This document shows, piece after piece, positions 8,726 to 17,527 of a stretch of 64,000 nucleotides of DNA (within the stretch, counting starts at the first letter, position 1; every line of letters starts with the position of its first letter). Source of the DNA: Deltaproteobacteria bacterium. GTDB taxonomy: Bacteria > Bdellovibrionota_C > UBA2361 > JAGFJO01. The translations under genes and the position numbers were made by a program. The stretch covers positions 17,525 to 81,524 of the forward strand of contig JAGFJO010000080.1 in the NCBI GenBank assembly GCA_024102635.1, read 5' to 3'. Below the pieces are notes generated by a model that had not been told where the DNA came from, searched no databases, and saw nothing but the letters and a program-made list of their open reading frames with translations.

Positions 8726-10087
8726 TCAATCTAAATATCCAAGGGTCTTGAGCTGTTCATAAGTCTCGCTATCTACTTCAACCTCCACCTTTCCGGACTC
8801 GTTGTTCTCCTCAGGCATCGGGAGAGCTGCCACTCTCTCAGACAGAACTGCCCCTACTTTTGTGTCTGATGTGAATATATTCTTCTGCTCGCTGAAGTCC
8901 TGGTTTAGATCGAAGAGTTCCTGAAAAACCGTGTCGCGGCCCTTGGCGGTCTTTATATAGTGCATCTCCCGGCGCACTCCCGAGCGCCTCCACTTTTTCT
9001 TCTTCTCATTTCGGCTTCGTAATCGCTCGCTGAACAGGATGCGCTCCGAGTCGAAACTTCCGCCATTAAGGAGCGGCTTCAAACTCCTGCCTTGCCAAGA
9101 CTTATGCGCAGGCATATCGAGCAGCGCCGCGAGTGTGGGCAGCATATCGATATGACCGACATTGACATCGATGCTGCGGGCCGGAAAATGCGGGTGATAA
9201 ATGATAAACGGCACGTGGATCATCTCACGATAAAGCGTGTCTCCGTGGCCTGTTCCTCCATGATCCCAGAACTCCTCACCATGGTCTGAGGTGAGCACAA
9301 TTACCGAGTTTTCAAGCCACCCGTATCTCTCGGCCATTTTTTGCAGAACTTCGTCGACGTATCTTATCTCGCTATCATACCTGCAGACCGTTTCCCCTTG
9401 GTTGGATCCTTCACTGCCAGCTAGGCACTCTGAATAGAACGGCTCACGCTTGTTGTAAGGATGGTGCGGGTCCATAAAGTGGATGTAAAGGAAATAGGGA
9501 TCGCTCTTGGGTGCCTTTTGCATAAACTGATCAACCTGCTCAGCCACAACTTCGGCACCGCGGTAATAGAACTTTTCGAAAAGTTCAAAACCGCGATCAA
9601 AGCCCATTTCACTTCCAATATTGAGGTTATCCGCCACACCGACTGTGAAGAATCCGGCGGATTTCATGAACTCACCCAACGTCGCCCTATCCGCCGGTAA
9701 TTTGTTAAGATCAATATTCCTTCCCTGGCGCTGCATTCGCTTAGTGGCAGCGAAACCGGTTATTACTCCGTGCTGCGAGGGAAGTTCAGAAGTGAAAAAT
9801 GATGCAGTAGCCGGCGCGGTCCAAGAAGATGTGGAATAAGCCCGCTTAAAAACGGCACTCCTTTGCATGATAGACGAGATAAACGGGGAGGTCTCCCGCC
9901 GGTAACCGTAACCCGAGAGGTGATCTGCCCGAAGAGTGTCAATCATCACCACAACCAAGTTGCAGCCGGAGCATCCTTGTAGCTGCGCTGAGGCCGAGGA
10001 GGAACGGCTGCGGTAGAGATATCCGGCCAAGAGGAGTGCAGCTGCAATTGAAACTAATAATACTTTTGGTGCAATCTTTCCTGCCAT
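8726..10087 (-). CDS. Membrane-anchored sulfatase-like hydrolase/transferase (Thr at nucleophile position)
   Basis: A 453-residue paralogue of the gene at 5597. A membrane segment covers about residues 7-24. Cys39 and Cys42 sit in a GCSGC motif between the anchor and the catalytic domain. MIDTLRADHL carries D50; STSSWTAPATASFFTS places T90 at the nucleophile position; LTSDHGEEFWDHGG is the second metal site. The C-terminus EQLKTLGYLD matches the tail of the other two copies. It is the first gene of the three-gene minus-strand run and is divergent from the third paralogue at 10221. A short Lys/Arg-rich stretch (about residues 365-375) is specific to this copy. Confidence 0.8.
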   Translation of the reverse strand: MAGKIAPKVLLVSIAAALLLAGYLYRSRSSSASAQLQGCSGCNLVVVMIDTLRADHLSGYGYRRETSPFISSIMQRSAVFKRAYSTSSWTAPATASFFTSELPSQHGVITGFAATKRMQRQGRNIDLNKLPADRATLGEFMKSAGFFTVGVADNLNIGSEMGFDRGFELFEKFYYRGAEVVAEQVDQFMQKAPKSDPYFLYIHFMDPHHPYNKREPFYSECLAGSEGSNQGETVCRYDSEIRYVDEVLQKMAERYGWLENSVIVLTSDHGEEFWDHGGTGHGDTLYREMIHVPFIIYHPHFPARSIDVNVGHIDMLPTLAALLDMPAHKSWQGRSLKPLLNGGSFDSERILFSERLRSRNEKKKKWRRSGVRREMHYIKTAKGRDTVFQELFDLNQDFSEQKNIFTSDTKVGAVLSERVAALPMPEENNESGKVEVEVDSETYEQLKTLGYLD

Positions 10088-10220
10088 CTGAAGTCGAACC
10101 TATTTGAAGAAATGGCCGCGTGAGTATATCCGGCATCCGTCATGATGTCCATGTAGCTAGGAGTCAGCTCGTTGCGCTGCGAGGCATGATCTGTTATTGG
10201 GATGAACGGAATATAAATCG

Positions 10221-11552
10221 ATGAACAAACGAACAATTGTTGCGGCCGCCGCTGTAGTGCTAATCGTGGCGTGTGCTGCAGCTTACCGGTATTTAGCGGC
10301 CAAGCAGTCCCAATATTCCCTTGTTCTTATCTCGCTCGACACTTTAAGGGCGGATCGTCTCGGTGCGTATGGATACTCCCGCCCTACCTCACCAAGTATC
10401 GACCGGCTAGCCAAGGAATCTGCGCTGTTTGTTAATGCCGTGTCGGTAACTTCTTGGACGCTGCCGGCGCACGTCTCCCTGTTCACGGGGCTCTACCCCA
10501 CGACCCATGGAGTGCGAACAAGAGAGCTCGGAAAGATTCCACCTTCCACTCCCCTACTTGCCGAGATCCTTGAAAGCCGGGGGTATAAGAACTACGGACT
10601 TATGGGCGGAGGATATTTAGGAGCGGACCACGGCTTCAAGAGAGGTTTCATAAAGTATGCAAGGGTGGGCAATCCGGCTAAGTTTGCCTTTGGAAAACAG
10701 GTGAAACAGGCCGAAGAGATCTTAAAATCGATTCCCGAACATCACCCCTATTTCCTTTTTTTGCATACCTACGATATCCATTGTCCGTACGAAACACCTC
10801 CGGAATATCATTCGCATTTCCGCTCCGAAGGGGCTGCGCCCATAGATGCGTCAAAGTGCGGCAAAACCTTTTATAATCAACAAAATGTGACCCCCCAACA
10901 GGCGCTGCATCTATCCGATCACTATGATGCCAGTATACGCATGGTGGACGACGCTTTCGGTAAGCTGATTGACTATCTGAAAAGCCGCAGCGACTACGAC
11001 GATACAATAATCATTGTGACATCCGACCACGGCGAAGAGTTTTTGGAACACGGCCGTATAGGACATATTCTTTCGTTAAACCGAGAACTCTTGATGGTTC
11101 CCCTAATCATTAAGGCGCCTGGAGCAAAGCCTCGTGCGATCGAGAATACTGTCAGCTTGGTCGACATCACGCCAACGGTGCTTGACCTGCTGAATATAGA
11201 AGACCTGCCAAAAATGGATGGGCGGTCACTGGGAAAACTGCTCAAAGGAGAAAACTCCGAGATACGGCCTTTCCAGTTTTCCGAGCTGGAGGTCGATGTC
11301 AATTTGAGATCACACTACGATGATCAGTACCATACGATAGTGGATCTTGAATCGGGCTCCGCCTCACTTTTTGATGTTACTGCCGATTCGACAGAGCAGA
11401 ATAATATAGCGGAAGCTCAGCCCGAAGTGCTGGAAGAGCGGGTTTCGCAGCTGCAAAAGTTCGTCAGCGGACTAATCAGCGGATTAGGCGAATCGAAATC
11501 TCACAGTGATAAAGAGCTCGAACAGCTCAGGACACTCGGATATCTGGATTGA
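10221..11552 (+). CDS. Membrane-anchored sulfatase-like hydrolase/transferase (Thr at nucleophile position)
   Basis: A 443-residue third paralogue, divergent from the gene at 8726 across a 133-bp gap. A signal anchor lies at about residues 5-22. SLDTLRADRLGAYGY carries D40; VTSWTLPAHVSLFTG places T80 where sulfatases carry the formylglycine Cys or Ser; VTSDHGEEFLEHG is the second metal-binding block. It ends EQLRTLGYLD. The substrate is unknown. A perfect 12-bp hairpin follows 46 bp downstream. Confidence 0.8.
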   Translation: MNKRTIVAAAAVVLIVACAAAYRYLAAKQSQYSLVLISLDTLRADRLGAYGYSRPTSPSIDRLAKESALFVNAVSVTSWTLPAHVSLFTGLYPTTHGVRTRELGKIPPSTPLLAEILESRGYKNYGLMGGGYLGADHGFKRGFIKYARVGNPAKFAFGKQVKQAEEILKSIPEHHPYFLFLHTYDIHCPYETPPEYHSHFRSEGAAPIDASKCGKTFYNQQNVTPQQALHLSDHYDASIRMVDDAFGKLIDYLKSRSDYDDTIIIVTSDHGEEFLEHGRIGHILSLNRELLMVPLIIKAPGAKPRAIENTVSLVDITPTVLDLLNIEDLPKMDGRSLGKLLKGENSEIRPFQFSELEVDVNLRSHYDDQYHTIVDLESGSASLFDVTADSTEQNNIAEAQPEVLEERVSQLQKFVSGLISGLGESKSHSDKELEQLRTLGYLD

Positions 11553-11598
11553 TAACAGGCGAGCCGGATCCTTGAAAAACACAATGAAAAACCGGACA

Positions 11599-11629
11599 GC
11601 GCCGTCACGGCGTAATTCCGTGACGGCGC
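11599..11629. terminator. Perfect 12-bp hairpin between convergent genes
   Basis: GCGCCGTCACGG and its exact complement flank a 7-nt loop. There is no T-run on the plus side; on the minus side a short TTTTT begins about six bases beyond the stem. It lies between the plus-strand sulfatase-like gene and the minus-strand small gene, so it is probably a bidirectional terminator. Confidence 0.6.
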
Positions 11630-11657
11630 GATCCAACACTTTAAAGGACTGCTCTTT

Positions 11658-11864
11658 TCAATCTTCGTGGTACTGGCAGCCATACTCGATCTGATCGGCT
11701 ACCGTCGGATCGAGCTTAAAGAGATCTAGCCGTGCCCTTAGATAGGGAAGGGCGTTCTCACGAGCGTACCGCTCGGGATCTCCCATAGGCATGAACCGTA
11801 GTCTTGCCAATACAAGGTTGCGGGCAGCTTGATGAACTTGCTCACTTAAACCACCTTGAGACAT
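11658..11864 (-). CDS. Small hypothetical protein, 68 aa
   Basis: The ATG at 11864 has an AAAGGAG SD at 11873-11879, much better than any longer in-frame start. The protein is soluble, helical in texture and ends DQIEYGCQYHED, with a single Cys. I do not recognise the family. It stands alone between the terminator hairpin at 11599 and glmS. The strong SD argues that it is real. Confidence 0.6.
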   Translation of the reverse strand: MSQGGLSEQVHQAARNLVLARLRFMPMGDPERYARENALPYLRARLDLFKLDPTVADQIEYGCQYHED

Positions 11865-12107
11865 AGACGCACACTCCTTTCTAGGTTCATTAAGGCATGA
11901 ACCAAAAACCCTAGCGAATCCGCCTCGCCAGCCTCTAAGGCCCAAAATTCACCACGGCTATTAGCAAGCAGTGGCGGGCCAGAGAAACTGGCGTGCAATA
12001 ATGAATGCCCCTCTTCCCGAAGAATTTCTTAAATGAGCTGTGAATCCGTTCAATATGACAGAGGGAAAGGTGCTAGTTCAAGAAATATCTGCCGGACTGC
12101 TGCTGAT

Positions 12108-13961
12108 CTACTCGACCGTTACGCTTTTCGCGAGGTTACGCGGAAGATCGACATCCGTACCGTTGAAGACGGCCACGTAATAAGCGAGCAGCTGAAGCGG
12201 AATCGTGAGCGAAATAGGACTGAGAAGTTCTGACACAAATGGCATCTCTATTACAGAGTCGCAAACCGCTTTCAGCTCCTTGCTGCCGATTACATCGGTC
12301 ACAGCCAGGATTTTACCCCCTCGGGACTCCACCTCTCTCAAGTTCGAAAGAGTTTTCTCAAACAGCACGTCCGAGCGCTGCATTACCATTACTACCGGCA
12401 TGCTTTCGTCAATCAACGCAATGGGACCGTGCTTCATTTCTCCTGCGGGATATCCCTCGGCATGAATGTAAGATATCTCCTTGAGTTTTAGTGCTCCCTC
12501 GAGAGCAATCGGATAACAGATGCCACGCCCAAGGAACAAAAAGTCGCGGGCGCCGTGAAATTTCCTGGCAACCTTCTCGACCTTATCGGCGGTCTTCAGC
12601 GCATCATCAATGAGTGACGGGAGAAACACGAGGTCGTTAATGAGAGAAAAAACTCCCTTTTCGTCGAGGCTTTTGCGCTTTTGACCCATAAAAGCCGCTA
12701 AGAGATATAGCGCGGCAAGCTGCGTAGTGAACGCTTTGGTAGATGCGACGCTTATCTCCGGGCCGGCATGAGTGAATATAACGTTAGGCACCTTACGCGC
12801 CATCGAGGATCCTAAAACATTGCACACGGCCAATGCCTGCGCACCATGAGACATCGCCATTTCAATAGCAGCTAGGGTATCGGCGGTTTCCCCCGATTGA
12901 GAGACGGCGATCACCAGTGTCGAATCGTTGAGAACCGGCGTCCGATAACGAAATTCAGAGGCGTAATCGACTTCACAAGGAATCCCCGTTAGAGCTTGCA
13001 GGTAGAACTTACCTACCAAACAGGCGTGCCAAGCAGTGCCGCACGCAACTAATATGACCCGGTTCACCTTGGCAATATCTTCGTCGGTCATGGTTAATTC
13101 GGGGAAAAATACCCGCGGCATCTCGATTTCCACCCGCCCACGAAAGGTGTCGGCCAGAACCTGCGGCTGCTCATAGATCTCTTTCAACATGAAATGCTTG
13201 AATCCGCCTTTTTGAGCAGTAACCGGATCCCAAGTAATATTCTGCTCGAGCCGCTTCACTTCAACCGAAGCTCCGTCGGGCCCAAGATGTTTAATCCTTA
13301 CTTGGTCACGATGCACTTCTGCAATATCGCCATCCTCGAGTATAATCACGCGGCGAGTATAATTCAGCAGCGCCGGTATATCGCTTGCTACGAACACCTC
13401 TTTATCTCCCAGCCCAATCACGATAGGCGTAGCGTTTTTCGCAACCAGCAGGCGGTCAGGGTTATCGCGATCAATCGCAACGAACGCATAACTGCCTCTT
13501 ATATCGCGGCAGGTAGTGCGCAGCGCTTCTAAAGAATCCAGCCCTTTTTCAAGATAACGATTAAGCAGGTGCGCGGCGATCTCGGTGTCGGTCTCCGATG
13601 AGAAGACCGCCCCCTCATCTTCGAGCTTTTCGCGCAGGTCGATATAGTTCTCTATTATCCCGTTGTGAATAAGACTTACTCTACCGGCAGTGTGAGGATG
13701 GGCATTGTTTTCGGAGGGCCTGCCGTGCGTGGCCCACCGTGTGTGGCCGATTCCAAGGTGCGACATCTGCTTGGGCGGCGTTTCGGCCAATATCTTTTTG
13801 AGTTCCGAAAGTTTGCCAATTGAACGAGTGACTTCGACCGTTCCATTGACCGACAACGCAACACCGGCCGAATCATAACCCCGGTATTCAAGCTTCTCAA
13901 GACCGGAGAGTATAACCTCGAGCGCACTTCGATCTCCGAGGTACCCGACAATTCCGCACAT
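12108..13961 (-). CDS. glmS: Glutamine--fructose-6-phosphate aminotransferase (isomerizing)
   Basis: A 617-residue protein, full length for GlmS, which makes glucosamine-6-phosphate from fructose-6-phosphate and glutamine for cell-wall synthesis. MCGIVGYLGD places catalytic Cys2 after removal of Met; the class II amidotransferase half also has LEYRGYDSAGVA and GHTRWATHG. Two SIS sugar-isomerase domains follow (CGTAWHA, SQSGETADT, FLGRGICYPIALEGALKLKE). The C-terminus ends LPRNLAKSVTVE as in the family. An AGGAAG SD precedes the ATG at 13961. I see no glmS ribozyme in the leader. Confidence 0.97.
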   Translation of the reverse strand: MCGIVGYLGDRSALEVILSGLEKLEYRGYDSAGVALSVNGTVEVTRSIGKLSELKKILAETPPKQMSHLGIGHTRWATHGRPSENNAHPHTAGRVSLIHNGIIENYIDLREKLEDEGAVFSSETDTEIAAHLLNRYLEKGLDSLEALRTTCRDIRGSYAFVAIDRDNPDRLLVAKNATPIVIGLGDKEVFVASDIPALLNYTRRVIILEDGDIAEVHRDQVRIKHLGPDGASVEVKRLEQNITWDPVTAQKGGFKHFMLKEIYEQPQVLADTFRGRVEIEMPRVFFPELTMTDEDIAKVNRVILVACGTAWHACLVGKFYLQALTGIPCEVDYASEFRYRTPVLNDSTLVIAVSQSGETADTLAAIEMAMSHGAQALAVCNVLGSSMARKVPNVIFTHAGPEISVASTKAFTTQLAALYLLAAFMGQKRKSLDEKGVFSLINDLVFLPSLIDDALKTADKVEKVARKFHGARDFLFLGRGICYPIALEGALKLKEISYIHAEGYPAGEMKHGPIALIDESMPVVMVMQRSDVLFEKTLSNLREVESRGGKILAVTDVIGSKELKAVCDSVIEMPFVSELLSPISLTIPLQLLAYYVAVFNGTDVDLPRNLAKSVTVE

Positions 13962-14322
13962 TCTGCTTCCTGTAAATTAATTCCTCGTTGCGGCAAATCC
14001 GATACTGCGGCCGCTCCGGCTGTAAAATCTCTTCTGAAACTGGCTAGCACTCCATGTTTATGCTCATTAATTCTTCATCTTTTCGCAGTCGATTACAAGC
14101 TCCACTCTATGTTCCAGCGTCGCTGGTAACCGAATCGGGGCGCGCTATAGTGACTATACCTGCGAATTTTACGCATACCGGCGCGGCCGTCCAGTTAGCG
14201 CTCATTCGCATACAAAATCCTTTTGTCATCAATAGCTTGCCAAGCACTTCCAACTAAGCCAGAAGCAAATTCGCTCTAGAACAAGATCCCTGGCCGGAGT
14301 TTATTGAGGTTAAAGAGAGGTT
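13962..14322. other. Intergenic region between divergent glmS and transglycosylase genes
   Basis: No convincing gene. It holds two perfect 13-bp interrupted palindromes: CCAGCG-T-CGCTGG (14114-14126) and TATAGT-G-ACTATA (14146-14158), 19 bp apart. They could be operator sites for either neighbour. A 67-codon ORF at 14054-14257 has no SD and low-quality composition. Confidence 0.4.
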
Positions 14323-15057
14323 ATGGGCGGGAATGTATGCGCCAGCATCTCAACACTTGAACAAGGAGTCATGTCACCTTGGGGCAGCCGGCCATTTTTA
14401 GTCGGCAGCGCCCCCGCTGTAATGCAGGTAATCTGCATAGCGATTTTGGTGGCGTCATCCGCCCTATTCCTTTCACAGCACACTACGGTTCGCAATAAAA
14501 ATAACGGAATGAGTCCCTCACATAAGGAAAATTCCCAACAATCCCCGACAGGGCTCTCACAAATAGAGACCTTTATCGCCCGCAAAATAAAAAAGTTAAA
14601 TCCCGCAATCAATGCTGATCAGCTCTCACGCCTGATCGTGAACGCCAGCATGACTGAAAATATCGACCCGTTGATACTGGCCTCCATAATCAAGCACGAA
14701 AGTACCTTCAAAGGAGAGGTTTTCTCCAATAAGGGCGCGGCAGGGCTGATGCAAATAATGCCCAGTACGGCCCGTTACATCTCACAGAAGTTAGGCCCCG
14801 AGCTTAAAAGTGAGCGGGAACTTTTAAAGCCCGATCTGAACATTAGAATGGGCATACGTTATCTGCACTACCTGAAGGAGCGTTTCAACGGAGATACCAC
14901 TCTGGCGCTGATAGCTTACAATTGGGGCCCGACAAACCTCTCCCGATCTCTCAAAGAGAGATCGCCGGTAAACACTTCAGCGCTACGATACGCTCGAAAT
15001 ATCCTCGCGTTACATGCAAAGTGGGATAGTGAGCTAAAGCTCACGCTGCGGTCATAA
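14323..15057 (+). CDS. Lytic transglycosylase, SLT (Slt70/MltE-like) domain
   Basis: A 244-residue protein with a membrane anchor at about residues 31-50, a Ser/Gln-rich linker, and an SLT lysozyme-like domain from about residue 105. IIKHESTFKGEVFSNKGAAG carries catalytic E126, followed by GLMQIMPSTA and AYNWGP (N200), the three classic SLT blocks. It would cleave the MurNAc-GlcNAc bond in the periplasm to form 1,6-anhydro ends. An AGAGAGG SD precedes the ATG. It is divergent from glmS, which supplies the peptidoglycan amino-sugar precursor. Confidence 0.88.
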   Translation: MGGNVCASISTLEQGVMSPWGSRPFLVGSAPAVMQVICIAILVASSALFLSQHTTVRNKNNGMSPSHKENSQQSPTGLSQIETFIARKIKKLNPAINADQLSRLIVNASMTENIDPLILASIIKHESTFKGEVFSNKGAAGLMQIMPSTARYISQKLGPELKSERELLKPDLNIRMGIRYLHYLKERFNGDTTLALIAYNWGPTNLSRSLKERSPVNTSALRYARNILALHAKWDSELKLTLRS

Positions 15058-15134
15058 CCGGCATCCTTGCGCTGCGCGCTAATCATAGCTAACTTAGAAC
15101 TTCACAATTGATTATCAACCTCGAAGTGGTTTGA

Positions 15135-16625
15135 ATGAGAATCAACGATAAAGATTTAAATCATTACTATGCCTCCCTCAGCGAAATCTACAAGCTCGAA
15201 GGGATCAATGCTTTGCTATACTGGGATCAAAAAACATATATGCCGCCTAAAGCGGCGCAGCATCGGGCCTCACAACTTGCGTTAGTGGATCAGCTGATCC
15301 ACCAACGCAAAACCTCTCCTGAGCTGCAACACAAAGTTCAAGATCTTTTGCAATGCGAGGGGCTCAAGCCGGAAGACCGCATCAATTTGCAGCGCACCAA
15401 TTACGAGATAACCCGTAATCAAAAACTCAGCGAAGAGTTCGTCGCCACGCGTTCGAGATTACAGGCCGAGTGCTATTCCCTTTGGATCGAAGCTCGCCCT
15501 AGCAGCAGCTTCAAAAGCGTAGCTCCTCATCTCGAAAAGCTCGTAGAACTTGCCCGGCAGGAAGCTGACCTAACCGGCTATTCTGAACACCCGTACGATG
15601 CGCTGCTCGAGGTATATGAGCCATTCTCAAGATTGTCCAAGATTAAGCCTGTTCTTCTTGAGCTGGGAGGAGGACTCCGCCAATTGATCGATCAGATCCC
15701 TGCAAAAGGCCAAGATCTTTCATCAGCTAAGGAGGAAGATTATCTTGCCGAGAACCAGCATCAGCTTAATTTGGCGATTGCGTCCGACCTCGGCTTCGAA
15801 TCGGATGAAGGTAGATTGGATGTAACCGCACACCCTTTTGCCTCTGATATGGGGCCTTATGATTACAGAATCACTACGCGCTACGATGAAACTGACTTTC
15901 TATCAGCAGTTTTTTCTACTCTGCATGAGACGGGACATGCCCTTTATGAAATGGGGCTCCCTAAAGAGTACCTAGGCAGCGCATGCGGCAGAGCAATTTC
16001 GCTTGGTATACATGAGTCACAATCCAGGTTCTGGGAGAACTGTGTGGGCCGCAGTAAACCATACGCCCGTTACCTTCACCGTTTACTTGGCCGTTATCTC
16101 CCTGAGGCAGCAGAAAATTTCAGCGAAGAGCAGCTATATCGCGCGGCTAATAAAGTGCAGCCGAGCTTAATCAGAGTGGAGGCAGATGAGGTGACTTATT
16201 CTCTCCATGTCGTAATTCGCATGCTCCTCGAAGAGCAGTTGATCAGCGGGAATCTTGCGGTAAGCGAGCTTCCCGATGCCTGGAATGATCAGTATAAGAA
16301 CCATCTTGGATTAGACGTTCCCGCCGATTGCGACGGAGTGCTGCAAGATGTTCATTGGTATACAGGAAGTTTCGGCTATTTCCCAACCTACGCCTTCGGC
16401 AATATTTACGGCGCCATGATGCACCGGAAGATGAGAAGCGACATTCCAGAAATGGACAGTTTGATTGAGAACGGAGAGTTCGCGCAGATTCTGAGCTGGC
16501 TGCGCGAACGGGTGCATAAGTTCGGAACCCGCTTCGAGGCGGCCGAGCTGGCATCTAGGGCGTCAGGCATGCCGGTCTCGTCGCAGCCTTTCCTGGATTA
16601 CTTAAGAGAGAAGCATTTGGGGTAA
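15135..16625 (+). CDS. Thermostable carboxypeptidase 1, M32 family (Taq-type)
   Basis: A 496-residue cytoplasmic metallocarboxypeptidase. The zinc motif is H264-E-T-G-H268 in STLHETGHALYEMG. Other M32 landmarks are LYWDQKTYMP near the start, HPFASDMGPYDYRITTRY, GIHESQSRFWEN and the RVEADEVTYSLHVVIRM block. It removes C-terminal amino acids. Length and block order match the Thermus enzyme family. It follows the transglycosylase by 77 bp on the same strand and ends beside the tRNA-Arg region. Confidence 0.93.
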   Translation: MRINDKDLNHYYASLSEIYKLEGINALLYWDQKTYMPPKAAQHRASQLALVDQLIHQRKTSPELQHKVQDLLQCEGLKPEDRINLQRTNYEITRNQKLSEEFVATRSRLQAECYSLWIEARPSSSFKSVAPHLEKLVELARQEADLTGYSEHPYDALLEVYEPFSRLSKIKPVLLELGGGLRQLIDQIPAKGQDLSSAKEEDYLAENQHQLNLAIASDLGFESDEGRLDVTAHPFASDMGPYDYRITTRYDETDFLSAVFSTLHETGHALYEMGLPKEYLGSACGRAISLGIHESQSRFWENCVGRSKPYARYLHRLLGRYLPEAAENFSEEQLYRAANKVQPSLIRVEADEVTYSLHVVIRMLLEEQLISGNLAVSELPDAWNDQYKNHLGLDVPADCDGVLQDVHWYTGSFGYFPTYAFGNIYGAMMHRKMRSDIPEMDSLIENGEFAQILSWLRERVHKFGTRFEAAELASRASGMPVSSQPFLDYLREKHLG

Positions 16626-16630
16626 GTTAA

Positions 16631-16806
16631 AACGCGCCCTGAGGGATTCGAACTCGACTTCGCTTTCAGGGAAGCTACGTCGGAGCAAGCCCCCGACAGA
16701 GCGAAGTCGATCCGCCGAAGCCTTGGCGAAGGTGGACCAGTCGCGTCGCGAAAAGCCTCTCCATCTCAAATTGAATAGGAGTGAACGCGCCCTGAGGGAT
16801 TCGAAC
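16631..16806. repeat. Duplicated tRNA-Arg 3' end flanking a palindromic repeat element
   Basis: A 23-bp direct repeat, positions 16631-16653 and 16784-16806, beginning AACGCGCCCTGAGGG. The second copy is the genuine T-arm and acceptor 3' end of the tRNA-Arg gene. Between them lie a long hairpin with 11-bp arms (TCGACTTCGCT at 16654-16664, complement at 16700-16710) and an inner GTCGG/CCGAC stem, then a second near-palindrome with core GCCGAAGCCTTGGC (about 16714-16727). I recall similar GCCTTGGCGAAGG palindromes as dispersed elements in environmental genomes. The arrangement resembles the scar of an insertion targeting the tRNA 3' end. Confidence 0.65.
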
Positions 16807-16859
16807 CCCCGACCCTCTGGTCCGAAGCCAGATGCTCTATCCAGCTGAGCTAAGGACGC
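16786..16859 (-). tRNA. tRNA-Arg (anticodon TCG)
   Basis: Read on the minus strand, the 7-bp acceptor stem is GCGTCCT with AGGGCGC (one G-T pair), followed by a D-arm with GCTC/GAGC, an anticodon arm TCTGG-CTTCGGA-CCAGA giving anticodon TCG, a 5-nt variable loop, and a T-arm with the loop TTCGAAT. The discriminator base is G at 16786. CCA is not encoded. It reads CGA codons, decoding Arg. Confidence 0.95.
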
Positions 16860-17019
16860 GTATGAAGCTGGCAATTAAGAATCTCACAAAACAGAGAAGC
16901 TTTCCACCGGCACAAGAAACTAAAGCCAAAATGTCTGCCCATCCGAACGTGGAAAGCTAAGGCTTGATGAACGTTACACCTTAAAATCTCACAAAACAGC
17001 AAGGATTACTACTATCGGC
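16860..17019. repeat. Short direct and inverted repeats between tRNA-Arg and folA
   Basis: A 15-bp direct repeat AATCTCACAAAACAG occurs at 16880-16894 and 16985-16999. Between the copies lies a 10-bp inverted repeat, AGCTTTCCAC at 16898-16907 and its complement at 16949-16958. No ORF is present. It may be a small mobile-element remnant or a processed leader; no function is evident. Confidence 0.5.
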
Positions 17020-17520
17020 CTAGTTCCTCTTGTACAGCCTATATGAATATCCCTCGTGCTTCTCGTCTTCCGCCAGCTTGAAATCCTCTTCGAAAGAAGG
17101 AAAAAAGGCGTCACCGTCATGCCGCCCTTCAACCAGCGTCAGATAGATCTCATCAGTAAGTGGCATCGCCGCCCGATATATCTGCTCTCCGCCGATCACC
17201 CACAGCTTTTCACTAGGGAGCGCTATCATTCCTTGCTTACATTGGTTGATAAACTTCTCGGGAGAATCGACGACATCGGTCCCTTCTGCCACCGTTAAGT
17301 GTCTGGAAACCACAACGTTCTTTCTCTCCGGCAGCGGCCTATACTTAGGAGGAAGCGACTCGAAGGTCTTGCGTCCCATCAGCACAGTATGCCCCCGGGT
17401 GAGCTTCGAGAACCGCTTCATATCGTCGGGTAGATGCCAAGGAAGCGCGTTATCACGTCCAATAACACGCCCTTCATCCATGGCTACAATGGCGGATACA
17501 GTCACGGCTCTGCCGGCCAT
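17020..17520 (-). CDS. folA: Dihydrofolate reductase
   Basis: A 166-residue protein reducing dihydrofolate to tetrahydrofolate with NADPH. SAIVAMDEGRVIGRDNALPWHLPDDM is the N-terminal DHFR signature with the Met20-type loop and catalytic Asp in PDDM; GRKTFESLP and WVIGGEQIYRAAMP are the NADPH-binding blocks. Length is typical. It starts 7 bp after thyA, forming a thyA-folA operon, which regenerates the folate cofactor consumed by thymidylate synthase. Confidence 0.95.
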   Translation of the reverse strand: MAGRAVTVSAIVAMDEGRVIGRDNALPWHLPDDMKRFSKLTRGHTVLMGRKTFESLPPKYRPLPERKNVVVSRHLTVAEGTDVVDSPEKFINQCKQGMIALPSEKLWVIGGEQIYRAAMPLTDEIYLTLVEGRHDGDAFFPSFEEDFKLAEDEKHEGYSYRLYKRN

Positions 17521-17527
17521 ATAACAC

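Noticed and set aside
12033..12233. 66-codon ORF at the end of glmS
   Set aside because: Mostly antisense to glmS coding sequence.
13962..14060. glmS ribozyme in the glmS leader
   Set aside because: The spacing and sequence before the SD show no ribozyme core that I can recognise.
14054..14257. 67-codon plus-strand ORF upstream of the transglycosylase
   Set aside because: No SD, weak composition, and it spans two palindromes; more likely non-coding.
16602..16874. 90-codon minus-strand ORF over the tRNA-Arg region
   Set aside because: It reads through the tRNA gene and the palindromic repeat; the resulting protein is a well-known kind of spurious tRNA-derived ORF.
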